A DNA stretch of 33,578 nucleotides, taken from assembly GCA_902766095.1 (NCBI GenBank), contig CACXCN010000029.1, forward strand, positions 1 through 33,578. The letters run 5' to 3'. Every line of letters starts with the position of its first letter. The first letter of the stretch is position 1. The notes below the pieces were generated by a model. The model did no database searches. It was not told where the DNA came from and saw only the letters and a program-made list of their open reading frames with translations. The DNA is from an uncultured Selenomonas sp. (lineage in GTDB: Bacteria > Bacillota > Negativicutes > Selenomonadales > Selenomonadaceae). This document shows, one piece after another, positions 24,103 through 32,653 of the stretch. A program made the translations under genes and the position numbers.

Positions 24103-24597
24103 ATGAAGGAAATATTGGAACGCCGGAGTGTGCGAAGGTTCACGGAGCAGCCGGTGGAAAAAGAAAAGATCCAGCAGATCCTGCGAGCGGCGATGTCATC
24201 TCCCTCGGCGGTCAATCAGCGGCCCTGGGAATTCTATGTGGTGACCGATAAGGATACCTTGCAAAAGCTGGCGCAATCAAGCCCCTATGCTGGTCCGGTC
24301 GGGGGAGCACCGGCAGCTATCGTCGTCTGCTATCGCCGTGATGGCCTGACGGCACCCGAGTATGCGGATATCGACTGCGCGATTGCCAGTGAGAATATAT
24401 GGCTGGAGATCACATCTCAGGGACTCGGCGGCGTGATGATCGGCATAGCTCCGGTAGGTGAGCGCATGGCTCGCGTAGCGGTCGCACTCGATTTGCCGGA
24501 TGATCTGAAAGCATTTACCATCATCCCATTCGGCTATGCCGCTGATGAGCATGAGCAGCCGGATCGTTATGATGATTCGCGCGTGCATTTCATTTGA
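24103..24597 (+). CDS. Nitroreductase-family flavoprotein
   Basis: 164 residues, a small FMN-dependent oxidoreductase of the nitroreductase superfamily. The opening ERRSVRRFTEQPV is the usual FMN-phosphate-binding arginine motif, SSPSAVNQRPWEFYVVTD follows as in the family, and the C-terminal third has GLGGVMIGIAP and IIPFGYA. It is shorter than classical NfsB (about 217) and resembles the compact anaerobe forms whose substrates are mostly unknown. It has GGTCAGGAAG before the ATG. It stands right behind the twin palindromes and 96 bases before the MEMO1-AMMECR1 gene on the same strand, so it may be the first gene of that operon and regulated with it. Confidence 0.92.
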   Translation: MKEILERRSVRRFTEQPVEKEKIQQILRAAMSSPSAVNQRPWEFYVVTDKDTLQKLAQSSPYAGPVGGAPAAIVVCYRRDGLTAPEYADIDCAIASENIWLEITSQGLGGVMIGIAPVGERMARVAVALDLPDDLKAFTIIPFGYAADEHEQPDRYDDSRVHFI

Positions 24598-24693
24598 ACA
24601 GAGGCATGACCAGCGGACCGCTTCGCTGCCGTTCGCTGGCTTGCTACGATAGCCGCAGGCAAGCGGCGTTTTACCAGGTGAGGCGATTTTTAT

Positions 24694-26106
24694 ATGGCAA
24701 TATTGGCAGCAATGGCAGTACCACATCCGCCCCTTATCATGCCGGAGGTCGGCAAGGGCGAGGAGCAGACGATACAGTCGACGATTGATGCCTATCGCGA
24801 GGTGATGCGGCGGGCGGCTGAGCTGCAGCCGGATACCATAGTCATCACGAGTCCGCATACGATGCTTTACAGCGATTACTTCCATATCTCGCCGGGCGCG
24901 GAGGCTCAGGGGGATTTCGGGCAGTTCCGTGCACCGCAGCTGCAGCTCGGGGCAAAGTATGACACCGAGCTTGTGGACAGGCTCGTAAAGCTTTGCAATC
25001 AGGCGGATCTGGCCGCAGGGACGCTCGGCGAGCGCCATCCGGAGCTGGATCACGGCACGATGATACCGCTGCGCTTCTTTCAGGACGCCATGCAGGAAGC
25101 TTATGGTGAGGAGCGTGCCGCTGGCGTGCGCCTGGTGCGGATCGGTCTCTCGGGCCTTTCGGTGCTGGAGCATTACCGGCTCGGACAGCTCATACGGCAG
25201 GCGACAGACGATCTCGGCCGCCGCGCCGTATTCATCGCCAGCGGCGATTTGTCGCACAAGCTGAAATCGGATGGCCCCTATGGCTTCTCGCCGGATGGCA
25301 TTGCCTTTGACGCGCGCATGCAGGAGGTGCTCCGTGAGGGGGACTTCTATAAACTCCTGACGACGCCCTCGGCTATGGCCGAGTCCGCGGCTGAGTGCGG
25401 GCTGCGCTCCTTCTGGATCATGGCCGGGGCTCTGGACAAGCGCGCGGTGCAGGCCGAGCTGCTGTCGTATGAGGGCCCGTTCGGCGTCGGTTACGGCGTG
25501 GGCTGGTTCCTTCCCGGTGACAGGGACGACAGCCGGGATTTCGCGGCGCAGTATGCGGATTTCGAACGGCAGCAGATGGAGCAGAACCGCGAGCATGAGG
25601 ACGGCTTCGTCCGTCTGGCGCGGCATACCCTCGAGACGTATGTCAAGAGCCGTGTCATTCCCCCGGTGCCGGACGATTTGCCGGATGAGCTGACCCAGCA
25701 GAGGGCGGGAGCTTTCGTTTCGCTGAAGAAAGAAGGCCATCTGCGCGGCTGCATCGGGACGATCGCGCCGACGCGCAGCAGTCTGGCCAAGGAAATCATG
25801 GGCAATGCCATAGCGGCAGGCACGCGCGACCCGCGGTTCGAGTCGGTCACGGTAGATGAACTGCCGCATATCGTCTACAGTGTGGATGTACTGAATGAGC
25901 CGGAGCCGATCGATGACCTCAAAAAGCTGGACGTGCGCAAATACGGCGTCATCGTCGAAAGCAATGGCCGCCGCGGGCTGCTGTTGCCGGATCTCGCCGG
26001 TGTCGATACGGTCGAGCAGCAGATCGACATCGCCCGCCGCAAGGGGAATATCGGGCCGAAGGAAAAAGTGAAGCTGTGGCGCTTCACGGTGACGCGTCAT
26101 CATTGA
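24694..26106 (+). CDS. AmmeMemoRadiSam system proteins B and A fused (MEMO1 + AMMECR1)
   Basis: 470 residues in two domains. The N-terminal part (about 1-265) is a MEMO1 / class III extradiol dioxygenase-like (LigB fold) domain with PHPPLIMPEVGKG (His11), TSPHTMLYSDYF and ASGDLSHKL, the positions of the metal-binding histidines in the superfamily. The C-terminal part (about 295-470) is an AMMECR1 domain, with its hallmark hexapeptide LRGCIG (about 351) and GTRDPRFESV. The two proteins are separate genes in many bacteria and archaea. They occur with the radical SAM protein encoded next, 28 bases downstream. The joint function is not established; a radical-based modification or a redox/metal role has been considered. 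Weak hairpins lie in the 96-base gap upstream, and I see no strong ribosome binding site (GGTGAGG at 24677 is 10 bases away). Confidence 0.93.
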   Translation: MAILAAMAVPHPPLIMPEVGKGEEQTIQSTIDAYREVMRRAAELQPDTIVITSPHTMLYSDYFHISPGAEAQGDFGQFRAPQLQLGAKYDTELVDRLVKLCNQADLAAGTLGERHPELDHGTMIPLRFFQDAMQEAYGEERAAGVRLVRIGLSGLSVLEHYRLGQLIRQATDDLGRRAVFIASGDLSHKLKSDGPYGFSPDGIAFDARMQEVLREGDFYKLLTTPSAMAESAAECGLRSFWIMAGALDKRAVQAELLSYEGPFGVGYGVGWFLPGDRDDSRDFAAQYADFERQQMEQNREHEDGFVRLARHTLETYVKSRVIPPVPDDLPDELTQQRAGAFVSLKKEGHLRGCIGTIAPTRSSLAKEIMGNAIAAGTRDPRFESVTVDELPHIVYSVDVLNEPEPIDDLKKLDVRKYGVIVESNGRRGLLLPDLAGVDTVEQQIDIARRKGNIGPKEKVKLWRFTVTRHH

Positions 26107-26134
26107 GACGGCAGCACAGGAAAGAGGCGGCAGG

Positions 26135-26977
26135 ATGGCGAAGACGGTGAACTGTGGCTTATGCCCGCATCATTGTTCTTTGACGGAGGGGGCTATCGGG
26201 TATTGCCGGGCCAGGGCCGCTCGTGGCGGCCGCATTGTGAGTCTCAACTATGGCTGCCTGACCGCGCTGGCCATGGATCCCATAGAGAAAAAACCGTTGC
26301 GCCGCTTTCATCCGCATCGCTTCATACTGTCGGTGGGGAGCTTCGGCTGCAACATGCGGTGCCCCTTTTGCCAGAACTACACGATATCGCAACAGGGGCG
26401 GGACGACATGGCCGGCCATACCCGGCAGGTGCTGCCGGATGAGCTGGTGGGGCTGGCCGGAGAACTGCACCGTTCAGAGGGCAATCTGGGCGTAGCCTTC
26501 ACGTATAATGAACCGCTGGTGGGTTACGAGTATGTCTATGATTGCGCGATGAGGCTGAAAGAAGCAGGGCTGGCCGTGGTGCTCGTGACGAATGGACAGA
26601 TCGAGTCGGGGCCTTTGGCGCGGCTGCTGCCCTTCGTCGATGCCATGAACATCGATATCAAGGGCTTCAGCGAGGATTTCTATCGCTGGGCGGGCGGCAG
26701 TCTCGCGTGCGCTCGGGCGACGCTGGAGGCCGCTGTCGGGGCTGGTGTACATGTGGAGGCTACGACGCTCGTGATACCGGGACGCAATGATTCGACGGAA
26801 GATATGGTCCGGGAAACCGAATGGCTTGCGTCGTTATCCCCGGATATTCCCTTGCATTTATCACGCTATTTCCCACGCTACCAGCTGCGGACAGATCCTA
26901 CGCCGCGTGCTACATTGCAAGAACTGTCCACCATAGCCAGACGCAGACTGAAATATGTCTATCTGGGAAATATATGA
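26135..26977 (+). CDS. AmmeMemoRadiSam system radical SAM protein
   Basis: 280 residues, of the pyruvate formate-lyase-activase-like radical SAM group. Cys72, Cys76 and Cys79 in FGCNMRCPFCQN form the C-x3-C-x2-C site of the 4Fe-4S cluster that cleaves S-adenosylmethionine. An N-terminal four-cysteine motif (Cys7, 10, 14 and 24, CGLCPHHCSLTEGAIGYC) probably binds a second metal or cluster. AFTYNEPLVGYEYV and MNIDIKGFSEDFY, and the C-terminal PLHLSRYFPRYQL, are typical of this subgroup. It lies 28 bases after the MEMO1-AMMECR1 gene with AAAGAGG before the ATG, so it is certainly in the same operon. Its substrate is unknown. No classical terminator follows; an AT-rich palindrome is at 27036-27053. 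Confidence 0.94.
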   Translation: MAKTVNCGLCPHHCSLTEGAIGYCRARAARGGRIVSLNYGCLTALAMDPIEKKPLRRFHPHRFILSVGSFGCNMRCPFCQNYTISQQGRDDMAGHTRQVLPDELVGLAGELHRSEGNLGVAFTYNEPLVGYEYVYDCAMRLKEAGLAVVLVTNGQIESGPLARLLPFVDAMNIDIKGFSEDFYRWAGGSLACARATLEAAVGAGVHVEATTLVIPGRNDSTEDMVRETEWLASLSPDIPLHLSRYFPRYQLRTDPTPRATLQELSTIARRRLKYVYLGNI

Positions 26978-27064
26978 CAGATATTATTTTCGAATGAGGA
27001 CGTTCAGTTATATTTAAAGGAAACCCGATTCTGTTTATTTTTTGTAAAAAATAGATTCGCACGG

Positions 27065-27093
27065 TTGACAAATGATAGATCGAGTGCTAGAAT
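27065..27093 (+). promoter_or_regulatory. Promoter of the trp operon
   Basis: TTGACA (27065-27070), a 17-base spacer and TAGAAT (27088-27093); transcription should start near 27100. Confidence 0.8.
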
Positions 27094-27099
27094 CATAAA

Positions 27100-27390
27100 C
27101 AAATAAATAATTCAAACCGTTGATGCGGAGATAACGGCAATCATGCCTTTACAGAGAGTCTGCGATGCTGAGAATCAGGCAAGAAACAAGTTGTCAAATG
27201 GACCGCTGAGGGCGCAGTCAAATGTGGCTTCCCACAGAGTATTCTGCGACGTGAGAGCATACGTCAGTTGCCGGGGATATGTAGGTATCCCGCTAAGCGC
27301 ACAGGTCATGCTGTGAATCAAGGTGGCACCGCGGATAAGTGTATTTATTCGTCCTTGACAGAGTGTATATCTCTGTCAAGGACGTTTTTG
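27100..27390 (+). promoter_or_regulatory. Tryptophan T-box leader
   Basis: The T-box sequence AAGGTGGCACCGCGG is at 27320-27334. Stem I is recognisable by CAGAGAGTCTGCG and the distal GATGCTGAGAATC loop. The specifier codon is read as TGG (27199-27201, context AAATGGACC), so uncharged tRNA-Trp should favour the antiterminator and let RNA polymerase pass the terminator at 27350-27389. It fits the trp genes downstream. Confidence 0.95.
27350..27389 (+). terminator. T-box-controlled terminator
   Basis: A 14-bp perfect stem, CGTCCTTGACAGAG with CTCTGTCAAGGACG, followed by five T residues, right after the T-box. Confidence 0.95.
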
Positions 27391-27399
27391 ATTGATAGG

Positions 27400-27440
27400 A
27401 AAAGCTCCTTTGACTGAGATACCGGTCAGAGGAGCTTTTT
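27400..27440 (+). terminator. Second terminator in the trp leader
   Basis: AAAGCTCCTTTGACTG (27401-27416) pairs with CGGTCAGAGGAGCTTT over about 16 pairs (two G-U), loop AGATAC, followed by a T run. It lies only 10 bases after the T-box terminator and 120 bases before trpE, so it should block the operon unless it is bypassed or itself regulated. Confidence 0.85.
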
Positions 27441-27460
27441 TGATTCAGGAGGTACCCACC

Positions 27461-27499
27461 ATGCGATCAAAACGTTGGCGGTGCTCAGGCACCAGATAA
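27461..27499 (+). CDS. Possible trp leader peptide (12 residues, one Trp)
   Basis: An open frame MRSKRWRCSGTR with a strong AGGAGGT 7 bases before its ATG, placed after the second terminator and before trpE. It has one Trp codon (27476-27478) and four arginine codons, each a different one (CGA, CGT, CGG, AGA). A perfect hairpin GGTGC-TCAG-GCACC (27480-27493) lies inside it. It could be a translated leader that responds to charged tRNA or a remnant; there is no terminator after it, so it is not a classical attenuator. The rest of 27500-27563 shows only the trpE ribosome binding site. Confidence 0.35.
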   Translation: MRSKRWRCSGTR

Positions 27500-27563
27500 T
27501 CAATCATTTCTAAAAAACATTACTGCTAGATGCATCGCTCGTTTTGAACAGGAGGCACAATAA

Positions 27564-29030
27564 ATGGAGATTCTGCCAACCCTTGCTGAGGTGAAGAAAA
27601 TTGCTGCTGCAGGCAAATACGATGTACTGCCCGTCAGCACCGAAATACTGTCTGACTTCATAACCCCGATCGAAGCTATGAGGATATTGAAGAACGTCTC
27701 AACCCACTGCTATATGCTGGAATCAGCTCAGGCAAACGAGAAATGGGGCCGATACACGTTCCTGGGATTCGATCCGAAACTGGAAATCACCTGCCGTGCC
27801 GGAGAGATGAAAATCGGCGATTTGCAGGTCCATACAGATGATCCATCCAAGTATATTCGCCAGATATTGGCCGACTACAAGAGCCCGCGTTTAGATTATC
27901 TTCCTTCTTTTACCGGAGGGCTGGTCGGATACTTTTCCTACGATTATCTCGGTTACAGCGAGCCAGCGGTACGCTGCGATGTAGATGATACGGAAAACTT
28001 CAAAGATGTTGATTTGATGCTATTTGATAAAGTCATTGTTTTCGATAACATGAAGCAGAAAATCATACTGATCGCCAACATGTCGCTCGCTAATCCCGAA
28101 ATCGGTTATAACAAAGCGGTCATGAATCTGAAACAGCTGGCGGACCTGCTGCGGAACGGAGAAAAGAAGCAGGAGCCGGGAGGAAAGCTGCTGGGGGAGG
28201 CAACACCACTATTTGATAAAGAGCAGTTCTGCGATATGGTTGAAAAAGCCAAGAAATACATTCGTGAGGGCGATATCTTCCAGATCGTGTTATCCAATCG
28301 CCTGAGTGCTCCTTTCAAGGGCAGCCTGCTGAATACGTACCGCATGCTGCGGACAATCAATCCGTCGCCGTATATGTTCTATTTCGATGGCACGGATGTG
28401 GAGATTGCCGGCGCCTCGCCGGAAACGCTGGTGAAACTAGAGAACGGGGTGCTGCATACGTTCCCCCTGGCCGGAACCAGACCGCGGGGCAGGAACGCTG
28501 AGGAAGATAAGGCGCTCGAAGCCGGCTTGCTGGCTGATGAAAAGGAGCTGGCCGAACATAATATGCTCGTCGACTTAGGACGCAATGATCTCGGCAAGCT
28601 TTGCAAGTTCGGTACGGTCCAGGTGGAGAAACTCCACTCCATCGAACGGTTCTCCCATGTCATGCACATCGGCTCTACCGTGCGGGGCGAGATCAGGGAT
28701 GATAAGGATGCCCTCGATGCCATCGCATCGGTTCTGCCGGCCGGCACGCTCTCCGGGGCGCCGAAGATCCGTGCCTGCCAGCTGATCGCGGAGCTCGAAA
28801 ATAACAAGCGGGGCATCTATGGCGGGGCTATCGGCTACATCGATTTTACCGGCAACATGGATACCTGCATCGCCATCCGTCTCGTCTATAAGAAGAACGG
28901 CAAAGTCTTCGTGCGGAGCGGAGCCGGTATCGTGGCCGACTCCGTGCCGGAGAAGGAAATGACAGAATGCCTGAATAAGGCGAAAGCATCGCTCAAAGCC
29001 CTGGAGCTGGCTCAGGAGGCAGAACTATGA
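27564..29030 (+). CDS. trpE: Anthranilate synthase component I
   Basis: Makes anthranilate from chorismate with ammonia supplied by TrpG. 488 residues, the usual length. The N-terminal CYMLESAQ corresponds to the LLES-type element that binds tryptophan for feedback inhibition in TrpE. The chorismate-binding C-terminal half has REGDIFQIVLSNR, PSPYMFYFDG, LAGTRPRGR, ELAEHNMLVDLGRNDLG and PAGTLSGAPKIRA. Strong GGAGG ribosome binding site 8 bases before the ATG. First structural gene of trpEGDCBA; it overlaps trpG by 4 bases (ATGA), which couples the two subunits. Confidence 0.97.
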   Translation: MEILPTLAEVKKIAAAGKYDVLPVSTEILSDFITPIEAMRILKNVSTHCYMLESAQANEKWGRYTFLGFDPKLEITCRAGEMKIGDLQVHTDDPSKYIRQILADYKSPRLDYLPSFTGGLVGYFSYDYLGYSEPAVRCDVDDTENFKDVDLMLFDKVIVFDNMKQKIILIANMSLANPEIGYNKAVMNLKQLADLLRNGEKKQEPGGKLLGEATPLFDKEQFCDMVEKAKKYIREGDIFQIVLSNRLSAPFKGSLLNTYRMLRTINPSPYMFYFDGTDVEIAGASPETLVKLENGVLHTFPLAGTRPRGRNAEEDKALEAGLLADEKELAEHNMLVDLGRNDLGKLCKFGTVQVEKLHSIERFSHVMHIGSTVRGEIRDDKDALDAIASVLPAGTLSGAPKIRACQLIAELENNKRGIYGGAIGYIDFTGNMDTCIAIRLVYKKNGKVFVRSGAGIVADSVPEKEMTECLNKAKASLKALELAQEAEL

Positions 29031-29593
29031 TTTTATTGATAGATAACTATGACAGCTTTTCCTATAACCTGTATCAGCTGATCGGAGAGATCGAGCCGGA
29101 TATCAAGGTGATCCGCAACGATGAAATGAGCGTGGCAGAGGTAAAATCCCTGCAGCCGGACCATATCATCCTCTCACCCGGCCCCGGTCGTCCGGAGGAT
29201 GCGGGCATCATCATCGAACTGGTCCGCGAGATTCACAATATCCCGATCCTCGGGGTATGCCTGGGACATCAGGCGATCTGCAGCGCTTTCGGAGCCACGA
29301 TCACCTACGCGAAAAAGCTCATGCATGGCAAGCAGTCCGACGTAAAACTAGATCTGAACTGCCCGCTATTTCGGCATTGCCCGGAGGTCATACCTGTAGC
29401 CCGCTATCATTCGCTGGCCGCAGCCAAGGATACCATTCCCGAGGAGTTGAAGATAACGGCACTGACGGATGACGATGAGGTGATGGCAGTACAGCATAAA
29501 GAATATCCGATCTATGGCGTGCAGTTCCATCCCGAATCCATTATGACTCCGCAGGGCAAGCAGATACTGGAATCATTTATAAAGGAGATATAA
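29027..29593 (+). CDS. trpG: Anthranilate synthase component II (glutamine amidotransferase)
   Basis: Hydrolyses glutamine and passes ammonia to TrpE. 188 residues, a stand-alone class I glutamine amidotransferase not fused to TrpD. The catalytic triad is visible: Cys78 (LGVCLGHQ), His168 and Glu170 (VQFHPES). LSPGPGRPEDAG (49-60) is the usual oxyanion/loop region. It may also serve p-aminobenzoate synthase, as in Bacillus, since no pabA is seen here. It is joined to trpE by a 4-base overlap and lies 3 bases before trpD. Confidence 0.97.
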   Translation: MILLIDNYDSFSYNLYQLIGEIEPDIKVIRNDEMSVAEVKSLQPDHIILSPGPGRPEDAGIIIELVREIHNIPILGVCLGHQAICSAFGATITYAKKLMHGKQSDVKLDLNCPLFRHCPEVIPVARYHSLAAAKDTIPEELKITALTDDDEVMAVQHKEYPIYGVQFHPESIMTPQGKQILESFIKEI

Positions 29594-29596
29594 GTC

Positions 29597-30628
29597 ATGA
29601 TCAAAGAAGCTATAGTGAAAATCGTCAATAAAGAAGACCTCACATACGATGAAGCCTATACCGTCATGAATGAGATCATGAGCGGTGAAACGACCGCCAC
29701 TCAGAATGCCGCGTTCCTGGCTGCGCTGTCTACGAAGAGCGCCAAGGCGGAGACTACGGCAGAGATTGCCGGCTGCGCCGCAGCCATGCGGGCCCATGCC
29801 ACGCAGGTCGATACCGGCATGGATATATTCGATATCGTCGGCACCGGCGGCGATAATGCTCAGAGCTTCAATATCTCGACCACGGCAGGGCTGGTAGCGG
29901 CTGCGGGCGGCGTGAAGGTAGCCAAGCATGGCAACCGGGCGGCATCATCGCAATGCGGCACGGCTGACTGCCTGGAGGCACTGGGCGTGAACATCCAGCA
30001 GAGCCCGGCTAAGTGCATCGAACTGCTGAAGGAAGCGGGCATGTGTTTCTTCTTCGCTCAGAAATATCACAGCTCGATGAAATATGTCGGACCCATCCGC
30101 AAGGAACTGGGGTTCCGTACGGTATTCAACATCCTCGGACCGCTCACGAATCCTGGCAAACCGTCCCGCCAGCTGCTGGGCGTATACGATGAATATCTCG
30201 TAGAGCCGCTGGCTCAGGTCCTGACGAATCTCGGTGTCAAGCGGGGCATGGTGGTATATGGACAGGACAAGCTCGATGAGATCTCCTTGAGCGCACCTAC
30301 GAAGATTTGTGAGATTCGCGACGGCTGGACGAAATCGTATGTGATCAAGCCGGAAGATTTCGGCTTGACCCGCTGCACCAAGGCGGATCTGCGCGGCGGC
30401 TCGCCGGCCGAGAACGCCAGCATCACGCGGGCGATTCTCCAGGGCGAGAAGGGAGCCAAGCGTGACGCCGTCCTGATGAACGCCGGCGCGGCTCTGTACA
30501 TCAACGGCAAAACTGACAATATGTCTGACGGCATCGCCATGGCGGCTGAGCTCATCGACTCCGGCAAGGCTCTGGCTACGCTGGAGAAGGTCATCGAAGT
30601 CAGCAACCGTCCGGAGGCAGAGGCATGA
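29597..30628 (+). CDS. trpD: Anthranilate phosphoribosyltransferase
   Basis: Transfers the phosphoribosyl group of PRPP to anthranilate. 343 residues, full length. [15 protein letters not shown] (about 79-93) is the PRPP-binding motif, [21 protein letters not shown] the anthranilate/PRPP loop, and [23 protein letters not shown] completes the signature. AAAGGAGATA ribosome binding site in the end of trpG. It overlaps trpC by 4 bases. Confidence 0.97.
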   Translation: MIKEAIVKIVNKEDLTYDEAYTVMNEIMSGETTATQNAAFLAALSTKSAKAETTAEIAGCAAAMRAHATQVDTGMDIFDIVGTGGDNAQSFNISTTAGLVAAAGGVKVAKHGNRAASSQCGTADCLEALGVNIQQSPAKCIELLKEAGMCFFFAQKYHSSMKYVGPIRKELGFRTVFNILGPLTNPGKPSRQLLGVYDEYLVEPLAQVLTNLGVKRGMVVYGQDKLDEISLSAPTKICEIRDGWTKSYVIKPEDFGLTRCTKADLRGGSPAENASITRAILQGEKGAKRDAVLMNAGAALYINGKTDNMSDGIAMAAELIDSGKALATLEKVIEVSNRPEAEA

Positions 30629-31407
30629 CTATTCTCGATCAGCTGGCCGACCATGCCCGGGAGCGCACGGCACAGGCAAAAGAGAAACGCCCGCTGGCAG
30701 AAGTCCGACAGCAGGCACTGGACATGCAGCCGGGGACATTCGCCTTTGAAGCGGCACTTCGCCGTCCGGGCCTGTCCTTTATCTGCGAATGCAAGAAGGC
30801 ATCGCCGTCCAAGGGACTGATCGCACCGGAGTTCCCTTACCTGCAGATAGCCCGGGAGTATGAGGCGGCTGGTGCGGATTGCATCTCCGTGCTGACGGAG
30901 CCGAAATGGTTCCTGGGGAGGGACCGATACCTGCAGGAAATAGCCGCAGCGGTATCGGTGCCCTGCCTGCGCAAGGACTTCGTCGTAGACGAATACATGA
31001 TTTACGAGGCCCGGCTGCTTGGAGCGTCGGCAGTGCTCCTGATCTGTGCACTGTTGAGCGAGGAAGAGATCCGCTCCGGCATCGATATTTGTGATAAGCT
31101 CGGCCTGTCGGCTCTGGTGGAGGCACACGATGAAGATGAAGTGCAGAAAGCTCTCAGGGCCGGGGCGCGCATCATCGGCGTCAACAATCGCAATCTTAAA
31201 GATTTCTCTGTGGACCTGGCCAACAGCCGCCGTCTCCGGGAGCTGATTCCCCCGCAGGTGACGTTCGTGGCCGAGAGCGGTATCACCGGCGCCCAGGATG
31301 TGGCGGCGATGCGCGAGATCGGCGCAGATGCCGTGCTCGTAGGCGAATATCTGATGCGGGCTCCGGACAAGAAAGCCCGCCTCGCAGAACTGCGAGGAGA
31401 GCAGTGA
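30625..31407 (+). CDS. trpC: Indole-3-glycerol phosphate synthase
   Basis: Closes the indole ring from CdRP. 260 residues, only the synthase domain; no TrpF domain is fused. [12 protein letters not shown] (about 52-63), [41 protein letters not shown] and VAESGI are the family motifs with the catalytic lysines and glutamates. It overlaps trpD by 4 bases. After it comes a 55-base gap before trpB, the only loose junction in the operon and the place where trpF normally sits. Confidence 0.97.
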   Translation: MTILDQLADHARERTAQAKEKRPLAEVRQQALDMQPGTFAFEAALRRPGLSFICECKKASPSKGLIAPEFPYLQIAREYEAAGADCISVLTEPKWFLGRDRYLQEIAAAVSVPCLRKDFVVDEYMIYEARLLGASAVLLICALLSEEEIRSGIDICDKLGLSALVEAHDEDEVQKALRAGARIIGVNNRNLKDFSVDLANSRRLRELIPPQVTFVAESGITGAQDVAAMREIGADAVLVGEYLMRAPDKKARLAELRGEQ

Positions 31408-31462
31408 GGAAAAGCGGCGGCGTCAAACAGCTGCTGTCAACACCCTGGAAAGGAAGTTTATT

Positions 31463-32653
31463 ATGACGAATAAGAACGGACGCTTTGGCATTCACGGCGG
31501 CCAGTATATACCGGAAACACTGATGAATGCAGTTATCGAACTGGAAGAAGCGTATAACCATTATAAGAATGATCCTGAATTCAACCGTGAGCTCACCTAT
31601 CTGCTCAATGAATATGCTGGTCGCCCGTCCAGACTTTATTTCGCAGAGAAGATGACGAAAGACCTCGGCGGTGCGAAAATCTATCTGAAACGTGAAGACC
31701 TGAACCATACCGGCGCACATAAAATCAACAATGTCCTCGGTCAGGCGCTGCTCGCGAAGAAAATGGGCAAGACGAGACTGATCGCTGAGACAGGAGCTGG
31801 CCAGCATGGCGTGGCTACGGCTACCGCGGCAGCCCTGATGGGGATGGAGTGCGTCGTCTTCATGGGCGAGCAGGATACCAAGCGCCAGGCGCTCAATGTT
31901 TACCGCATGAAACTGCTCGGCGCTGATGTCGTTTCGGTAAAGACAGGGACCGGGACGCTCAAAGACGCCGTATCGGAGGCCATGCGCGAGTGGACTTCCC
32001 GCATCGCGGATACTCATTACTGCCTGGGCTCTGTGATGGGGCCGCATCCGTTCCCCACGATCGTCCGCGATTTCCAGGCCGTCATCTCCAAAGAAATCAA
32101 GGAACAGATCCTGCAGAAGGAAGGCCGGCTGCCGGACATGGTCATTGCCTGCGTCGGCGGCGGTTCCAATGCCATCGGCAGCTTCTATAACTTCATCGGC
32201 GATAAGGATGTAGAGCTCGTCGGCTGCGAGGCGGCTGGCCGGGGCGTTGATACATTCGAGACAGCCGCGACGATTGCTACTGGCAGACTGGGCATCTTCC
32301 ATGGCATGAAATCGTATTTCTGTCAGGATAAATATGGACAGATCGCCCCGGTCTATTCGATTTCCGCTGGACTGGATTATCCGGGCGTAGGACCAGAGCA
32401 TGCTTACCTGCATGATATCGGCCGGGCCAATTACGTGCCGATCACCGATGATGAGGCAGTCAATGCCTTTGAGTATCTGGCCAGGACGGAAGGCATCATC
32501 CCGGCCATCGAATCCGCGCACGCAGTGGCGTATGCGATGAAGATCGCCCCGACGATGGACAAAGACAAGATCATCGTGATCACGATTTCCGGACGTGGTG
32601 ATAAGGATTGTGCGGCGATCGCCCGTTATAGAGGAGAAGATATACATGAGTAA
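31463..32653 (+). CDS. trpB: Tryptophan synthase beta subunit
   Basis: PLP enzyme joining indole and serine to tryptophan. 396 residues, TrpB1 type. Lys87 (HTGAHKINN), numbered as in the Salmonella enzyme, holds [16 protein letters not shown] is the conserved catalytic loop with its Glu, and [10 protein letters not shown] binds the PLP phosphate. It has GGAAAGGAAG before the ATG. Its last codons overlap trpA by 8 bases, which is typical of the TrpA-TrpB complex pair. Confidence 0.97.
   Translation: MTNKNGRFGIHGGQYIPETLMNAVIELEEAYNHYKNDPEFNRELTYLLNEYAGRPSRLYFAEKMTKDLGGAKIYLKREDLNHTGAHKINNVLGQALLAKKMGKTRLIAETGAGQHGVATATAAALMGMECVVFMGEQDTKRQALNVYRMKLLGADVVSVKTGTGTLKDAVSEAMREWTSRIADTHYCLGSVMGPHPFPTIVRDFQAVISKEIKEQILQKEGRLPDMVIACVGGGSNAIGSFYNFIGDKDVELVGCEAAGRGVDTFETAATIATGRLGIFHGMKSYFCQDKYGQIAPVYSISAGLDYPGVGPEHAYLHDIGRANYVPITDDEAVNAFEYLARTEGIIPAIESAHAVAYAMKIAPTMDKDKIIVITISGRGDKDCAAIARYRGEDIHE

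Noticed and set aside
24277-26103. 608-codon minus-strand open frame over nitroreductase and MEMO1-AMMECR1
   Set aside because: Spans two real genes and the gap between them in antisense, without recognisable motifs.
27036-27053. AT-rich palindrome TATTTTTT-GT-AAAAAATA between the radical SAM gene and the trp promoter
   Set aside because: A 2-base loop and pure A/T stem make neither a convincing terminator nor a clear operator; such runs arise easily in AT-rich spacers.
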